Assembly: GCA_050735975.1 (NCBI GenBank)
Contig: JBOHVS010000049.1
Span: 1 to 9,395, forward strand
DNA: 9,395 nt
Direction of reading: 5' to 3'
Source of the DNA: DATMBL01 sp050735975
Lineage (GTDB): Bacteria; Desulfobacterota; Binatia; UBA9968
Position 1 is the first letter of the stretch; the number at the start of each line of letters is the position of its first letter. Positions 6,249 to 9,395 of the stretch are shown piece after piece. Below the pieces are notes generated by a model, which saw nothing but the letters and a program-made list of their open reading frames with translations, did not search any database and had not been told where the DNA came from. The position numbers and the translations under genes were made by a program.

Positions 6249-8183
6249 ATGCCCTATATTATCGGCACCGCCGGTCACATCGATCACGGAAAAACCCGCC
6301 TCATCAAAGCCCTGACCGGACAAGACACGGACCGGCTGAAGGAGGAGAAAGAGCGCGGCATCTCGATCGATTTGGGTTTTGCCCATTTCGATCTGCCCGA
6401 CGGCACGCAGGCAGGCGTCGTCGACGTTCCCGGCCACGAGAAGTTCATCCGCAATATGCTCGCCGGCGCGCACGGCATCGATCTCGTGCTTTTCACTGTG
6501 GCGGCCGATGACGGTGTGATGCCCCAGACCGAAGAACATTTGGATATTGTTCATCTGCTCGGCGTCAAGATGGCGATCTTCGTTATCACGAAAGCGGACC
6601 TCGTTCAGCCCGCGCGCATCGCCGACGTTGAAGAAGAGATCAAGATCCTGACCCTCGAAACGTTGTTGGAAGACTCGCCCGTGATTGCAGTTTCTGCGGC
6701 GACCGGACAAGGGCTGGAGGAACTTAAGGAACTCATCGCGCAAACTCTCAAGAAACGCGACAAGCCCGCCCCTTCCGGCTACTTTCGCCTTCCCGTGGAC
6801 CGCGCCTTTGTGCTTCAAGGCCATGGGGTCATCGTAACCGGCACAGCCCTTAGCGGTCATGTCAAAACAGGCGATCATGTGCGCTGCCTTCCCGGCGATC
6901 AAATGTTTCGCGTCCGCAGCCTTCAAGTCCACGGCCGTTCGGTCGATAGCGCCGGCTGGGGCCAGCGGGTGGCATTGAACCTGACGGGCTCCGAGAGAGC
7001 CGACGTCGCCCGCGGTCATGTCATCTGCCACGAAAAACTTCACTTGACCTCCGATCGGTTTGATACGTTCCTGGAGGTTCGACCGGCGGCCGCCAAAGGC
7101 ATCAAAAATCACCAGCGGATTCGATTGCACCTGGGCACCGCGGAGCGCTTGGCAAAAGTCATCCTGCTGGGCGAAAAAGAAAAGATCCAGCCCAAGGAAT
7201 CGGCTTACTGCCAAGTCACTCTCTCCGAACCTGTGCTTGCATTGCGCGGCGATCACTTCATCGTCAGAGACGAAACGGCCCGGCGAACGCTTGCCGGCGG
7301 GATGGTCATCAATCCGTGGGCCAAGAAACACAAAAAGGGCGAGAGTAGCCTTAAGGCCCGGCTCCAGACGCTGCACGACGGCGATATCACGCGGCTCGCG
7401 GAAGCATTTCTCGAAGAGAGCCAGTCCTTCGCGTTGACGATCCAGTCCATTCACCAGTTTCTAAACGTCAGGGAGGAAGAGATCGGCGGCTTGATCGAAA
7501 AGATGACAAGCCTTCGGGCGATCAGTGCCGAGGGGGAAAAGGTCTACACCACGGAAAACAAACGGCTGAAACTGCGGGATGCCATCGTTAAAGCGCTCAA
7601 GGATTTTCATGCAAGCCACGCGCTGGTACCGGGAATGGACATGGAGGAATTACGCGGCAAGCTCCCCTTCGAGCTGTCGCCGAAGATCTTCCGAGGAGTC
7701 GTGGACGCGCTCATCGGTGAAAAGACCATCGCGAAAGAAGAAAACTTGTTGCGCGTGTGGGAGCATCGAATCCAGCTCGGCGGCCAAGACAAATCCCTGA
7801 TGGAAAAGATCAAGAAGATATTGGGCGAGCAGCCGATGGCCCCGCCTGACTTGAAGGATGTCGAAAGGCAGCTCGGAATCAATCGCAGCAAACTCGCTGA
7901 CGTCATTCGTCTGTTGGAACGAGACGGATCTGTGGTCCGCGTCACGGCGGATCTTTACTTTCTCTCCGACTGCGTTGAGAAAGTCAAAGCCGTATTGAAA
8001 CGAAATCTTCTTGAGAAAGGCGAGATTACCGCCGCTGGATTCCGCGATCTCCTTGGCTCCAGTCGAAAATACACGATTGCTCTGTTAGAATACTTCGACC
8101 GCGAAGGCACAACCGTCAGAATAGGCGATACCAGGCGACTGAAATCAAACGTGGCTGCTGTAAAACAAGGCGCTTCGCGCTAA
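6249..8183 (+). CDS. selB: Selenocysteine-specific translation elongation factor SelB
   Basis: SelB is the GTPase that carries Sec-tRNA(Sec) to the ribosome and binds the SECIS hairpin of selenoprotein mRNAs. The 644-residue product (E. coli SelB is 614) has an EF-Tu-like GTPase domain: G1 GHIDHGKT (9-16), switch I ERGISIDLGFA with Ser in place of the common Thr, G3 DVPGHE (59-64), G4 TKAD (114-117) and G5-like SAATGQG. Beta-barrel domain II follows at about 178-260 (VLQGHGVIVTGTALSGHVKTGD) and domain III reaches about residue 355 (GGMVINPWAKK). The remaining ~285 residues form the winged-helix RNA-binding region, including FLNVREEEIGGLIEKM and the C-terminal FRDLLGSSRKYTIALLEYFD, the usual SelB ending. 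The start ATG has no good Shine-Dalgarno; it was chosen because IIGTAGHIDHGKT begins the domain directly. The stop is 17 bases before the selD ATG, indicating co-transcription. Confidence 0.97.
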   Translation: MPYIIGTAGHIDHGKTRLIKALTGQDTDRLKEEKERGISIDLGFAHFDLPDGTQAGVVDVPGHEKFIRNMLAGAHGIDLVLFTVAADDGVMPQTEEHLDIVHLLGVKMAIFVITKADLVQPARIADVEEEIKILTLETLLEDSPVIAVSAATGQGLEELKELIAQTLKKRDKPAPSGYFRLPVDRAFVLQGHGVIVTGTALSGHVKTGDHVRCLPGDQMFRVRSLQVHGRSVDSAGWGQRVALNLTGSERADVARGHVICHEKLHLTSDRFDTFLEVRPAAAKGIKNHQRIRLHLGTAERLAKVILLGEKEKIQPKESAYCQVTLSEPVLALRGDHFIVRDETARRTLAGGMVINPWAKKHKKGESSLKARLQTLHDGDITRLAEAFLEESQSFALTIQSIHQFLNVREEEIGGLIEKMTSLRAISAEGEKVYTTENKRLKLRDAIVKALKDFHASHALVPGMDMEELRGKLPFELSPKIFRGVVDALIGEKTIAKEENLLRVWEHRIQLGGQDKSLMEKIKKILGEQPMAPPDLKDVERQLGINRSKLADVIRLLERDGSVVRVTADLYFLSDCVEKVKAVLKRNLLEKGEITAAGFRDLLGSSRKYTIALLEYFDREGTTVRIGDTRRLKSNVAAVKQGASR

Positions 8184-8200
8184 GATAGGACATAATAACT

Positions 8201-9256
8201 ATGAGGCTTGGAAAAAAACAAGCGGTGCGGCTCACACAAGAGGTCAAGGCCGCGGGTTGAGCCGCCAAGCTCGGCCCCGCCGACCTCGTGCAAGTCTTGC
8301 ACGGCCTGCCTAAATTCAACAATGCCGACATGCTTGTCGGTACCGAAACGTCCGACGACGCCGGGGTGTTTCGTCTTCGACCCGATCTCGCCATCGTCAA
8401 CACCGTGGATTTTTTTACTCCAATCGTCGACGACCCGTATCTGTTCGGTCAAATCGCGGCCGCTAACGCCCTAAGCGACGTTTACGCCATGGGCGGCGAG
8501 CCCAAGACAACGCTCAACATCGTTTGTTTTCCCAAGGGAAAGATGGATATCGAAATTCTGGGGGACATTCTTAGAGGCGGCGCCGACAAAGTTAAGGAAA
8601 GCGGCGCGGTCGTCATCGGCGGTCACAGCATCATCGACGAAGAGATCAAGTACGGTATGGCTGTCACCGGCGTGATTCATCCGGATCGAATTTTCCGCAA
8701 CGTCGGGGTTCAAGAAGGCGATGCGCTGATCTTAACCAAGCCTCTGGGCACCGGCATCATTACGACCGCGCTTAAAAAGGGCAAAGCTTCTAAGGAAAGC
8801 GTCGACGAAGCGGTCGAATCCATGAGTAAGCTGAATGCTACGGCCTCCGCGGTCATGCGCAAGTATCCCGTGCACGCCTGCTCGGACGTAACCGGATATG
8901 GAATCTTGGGACATGCCCTCGAAATGGCCAGCGGTAGCAGCGTTACACTGGTCATCGAAGCCGCCAAGATGCCGCTACTGCGAGGCGCGCCGCGTCTGGC
9001 TGAAAAAGGTTACATAACGGGCGGCTGCAAAAGAAACCGCGACTACCAGCAGGACAAAGTCACTATCGAGAAATCGATCCGCGAGGGTCTCATCGAAGTC
9101 GCGTTAGATCCGCAAACGTCAGGTGGGCTGCTCATCGCCGTCGCAAAGAGACATGCCGCGAAGCTGGTGGAAGAGCTCGTCGCTGCCGGCCTGAAGGCGG
9201 CTAGCGAAGTGGGCTACGCGACATCTCTGCAAAAGCCCTGGGTTCGTTTGATCTAG
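8201..9256 (+). CDS. selD: Selenophosphate synthetase, selenocysteine-containing (UGA read as Sec at codon 20)
   Basis: SelD makes selenophosphate from selenide and ATP, the Se donor for SelA. Reading from ATG 8201 (AGGA ten bases upstream, 17 bases after selB) gives 351 residues including one in-frame TGA at codon 20; E. coli SelD has 347. The N-terminus QEVKAAG-U-AAKLGPADL aligns with the catalytic GCGCK loop: Sec20 replaces E. coli Cys17 and Lys23 corresponds to Lys20. Mg/ATP residues follow: Asp53 (TSDDAG), Asp93 (NALSDVYAMGG) and Asp229 (CSDVTGYGILGH), plus GGHSI and DPQTSGGLL near the C-terminus. Starting instead at GTG 8288 would give 322 residues lacking the catalytic loop, so it is rejected. 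The adjacent selA and selB and the hairpin after the UGA explain how the codon is decoded. This makes the gene self-dependent: selenophosphate is needed to make more SelD. Confidence 0.96.
8258..8260 (+). other. In-frame UGA selenocysteine codon of selD
   Basis: TGA is codon 20 from ATG 8201. Reading frame and SelD homology continue on both sides (AAG before, AAKLGP after), and the position is the catalytic Cys/Sec site of the family. This rules out a chance stop or an ordinary frameshift. Confidence 0.95.
8284..8304 (+). promoter_or_regulatory. Bacterial SECIS hairpin for selD Sec insertion
   Basis: GTGCAA-GTC-TTGCAC (8288-8302) is a perfect 6-bp stem, coding VQVLH, with GU in the loop. CC at 8284-8285 can pair with GG at 8303-8304, leaving a UC bulge (8286-8287) at the stem base. 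E. coli fdhF has the same plan: GG/CC, a bulged U, a short stem, and the loop in GCAGGUCUGCAC, close to GCAAGUCUUGCAC here. The loop begins 33 bases after the UGA, longer than in fdhF but within the range accepted for bacterial SECIS elements. An alternative 8-bp stem (GGTTGAGC with GCTCGGCC, 8255-8276) overlaps the UGA and may also fold, but its loop lacks GU. Confidence 0.75.
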
Positions 9257-9289
9257 CAGGCTGATAGCCCGGATTATTCACGAGGCCGG

Positions 9290-9320
9290 GAACACTATCA
9301 ACGAACTGTCGTGTTCTCTT
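9290..9320 (+). terminator. Possible weak terminator after selD
   Basis: GAACAC (9290-9295) and GTGTTC (9311-9316) can form a 6-bp stem with a 15-base loop, followed by TCTTTCATT rather than a clean T-run. An overlapping CCCGG/CCGGG pair (9268-9272 with 9286-9290) could compete. It is placed correctly for the end of selA-selB-selD but is structurally weak. Confidence 0.25.
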
Positions 9321-9326
9321 TCATTG

Positions 9327-9352
9327 CAAATTTCAAATTGTAAAGTGCAAAA
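9327..9352 (-). repeat. AT-rich intergenic repeat, copy B (after selD)
   Basis: The minus-strand reading TTTTGCACTTTACAATTTG followed by AAATTTG matches the repeat in the selA-selB gap at about 19 of 26 positions. The two copies therefore flank selB-selD in opposite orientation. They may be members of a dispersed non-coding repeat; only two copies are visible. Confidence 0.4.
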
Positions 9353-9395
9353 GTCAAAATGAATAAAACCTTAACAGGTCGAAAACGAGGGACAG

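Noticed and set aside
6354..6372. Ser instead of Thr in SelB switch I (RGISID) as a defect
   Set aside because: Ser keeps the hydroxyl needed for Mg/GTP coordination and the rest of the GTPase motifs are intact; this looks like ordinary variation.
6177..7454. 425-residue minus-strand ORF over selB
   Set aside because: It lies opposite the conserved SelB GTPase and barrel domains and has no domain of its own.
8288..9256. GTG-initiated 322-residue SelD
   Set aside because: It lacks the catalytic Cys/Sec-Lys loop, and the GTG lies within the SECIS stem; the upstream ATG with a Shine-Dalgarno and UGA readthrough explains the gene better.
9359..9395. Possible start of a next gene (ATG AAT AAA ACC...) at the right edge
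   Set aside because: Only 12 open codons are visible, there is no Shine-Dalgarno, and it abuts an AT-rich repeat; it cannot be supported.
9257..9395. tRNA-Sec (selC) after selD
   Set aside because: No tRNA-like acceptor/T-arm pattern or CCA end is recognisable on either strand.

Overview
The window is a moderately GC-rich bacterial chromosome segment. Its style (aromatic-type oxygenases, an amidohydrolase, dispersed AT-rich intergenic repeats and a Sec-containing SelD) would fit an uncultivated soil or sediment lineage such as Desulfobacterota/Binatota-like bacteria. That placement is inference only; no rRNA or tRNA gene is present to anchor it.

Left part (about 1-3800, minus strand): a three-gene catabolic-type cluster. 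A strong sigma70-like promoter (TTGACA, 16 bp, TATACG) precedes a gentisate 1,2-dioxygenase-like bicupin. This is followed after 47 bp by an HpaB-family FAD-dependent aromatic hydroxylase, and after about 190 bp by an ACMSD-like metal-dependent amidohydrolase that runs off the left edge. Hydroxylation, ring cleavage and decarboxylation/hydrolysis would make a plausible aromatic degradation route, but the substrate is not visible and no flavin reductase partner lies in the window.

Centre (3950-4642, plus strand): a lone ModA-like solute-binding protein domain with no signal peptide, transcribed divergently from the catabolic cluster.

Right part (4796-9256, plus strand): a compact selenocysteine synthesis and insertion locus, selA-selB-selD. 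SelA converts Ser-tRNA(Sec) to Sec-tRNA(Sec), SelB delivers it to UGA codons that carry a SECIS hairpin, and SelD makes the selenophosphate donor. The main point is that selD is itself a selenoprotein gene. It starts at 8201, reads through an in-frame UGA at 8258-8260 at the catalytic Cys/Sec position, and ends at 9256. A perfect 6-bp hairpin with a GUC loop lies just downstream and closely resembles the apical part of the E. coli fdhF SECIS. A conventional gene call would begin at a GTG inside that hairpin (8288) and lose the active site. No tRNA-Sec gene (selC) and no other selenoprotein is visible. A second perfect hairpin with GU in its loop sits just before the selA start and could be a SelB-responsive leader element.

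No gene-free stretch exceeds 300 bases. The larger gaps (879-1071, 3711-3949, 4643-4795, 9257-9395) hold the hairpins, promoter and short repeats listed below.
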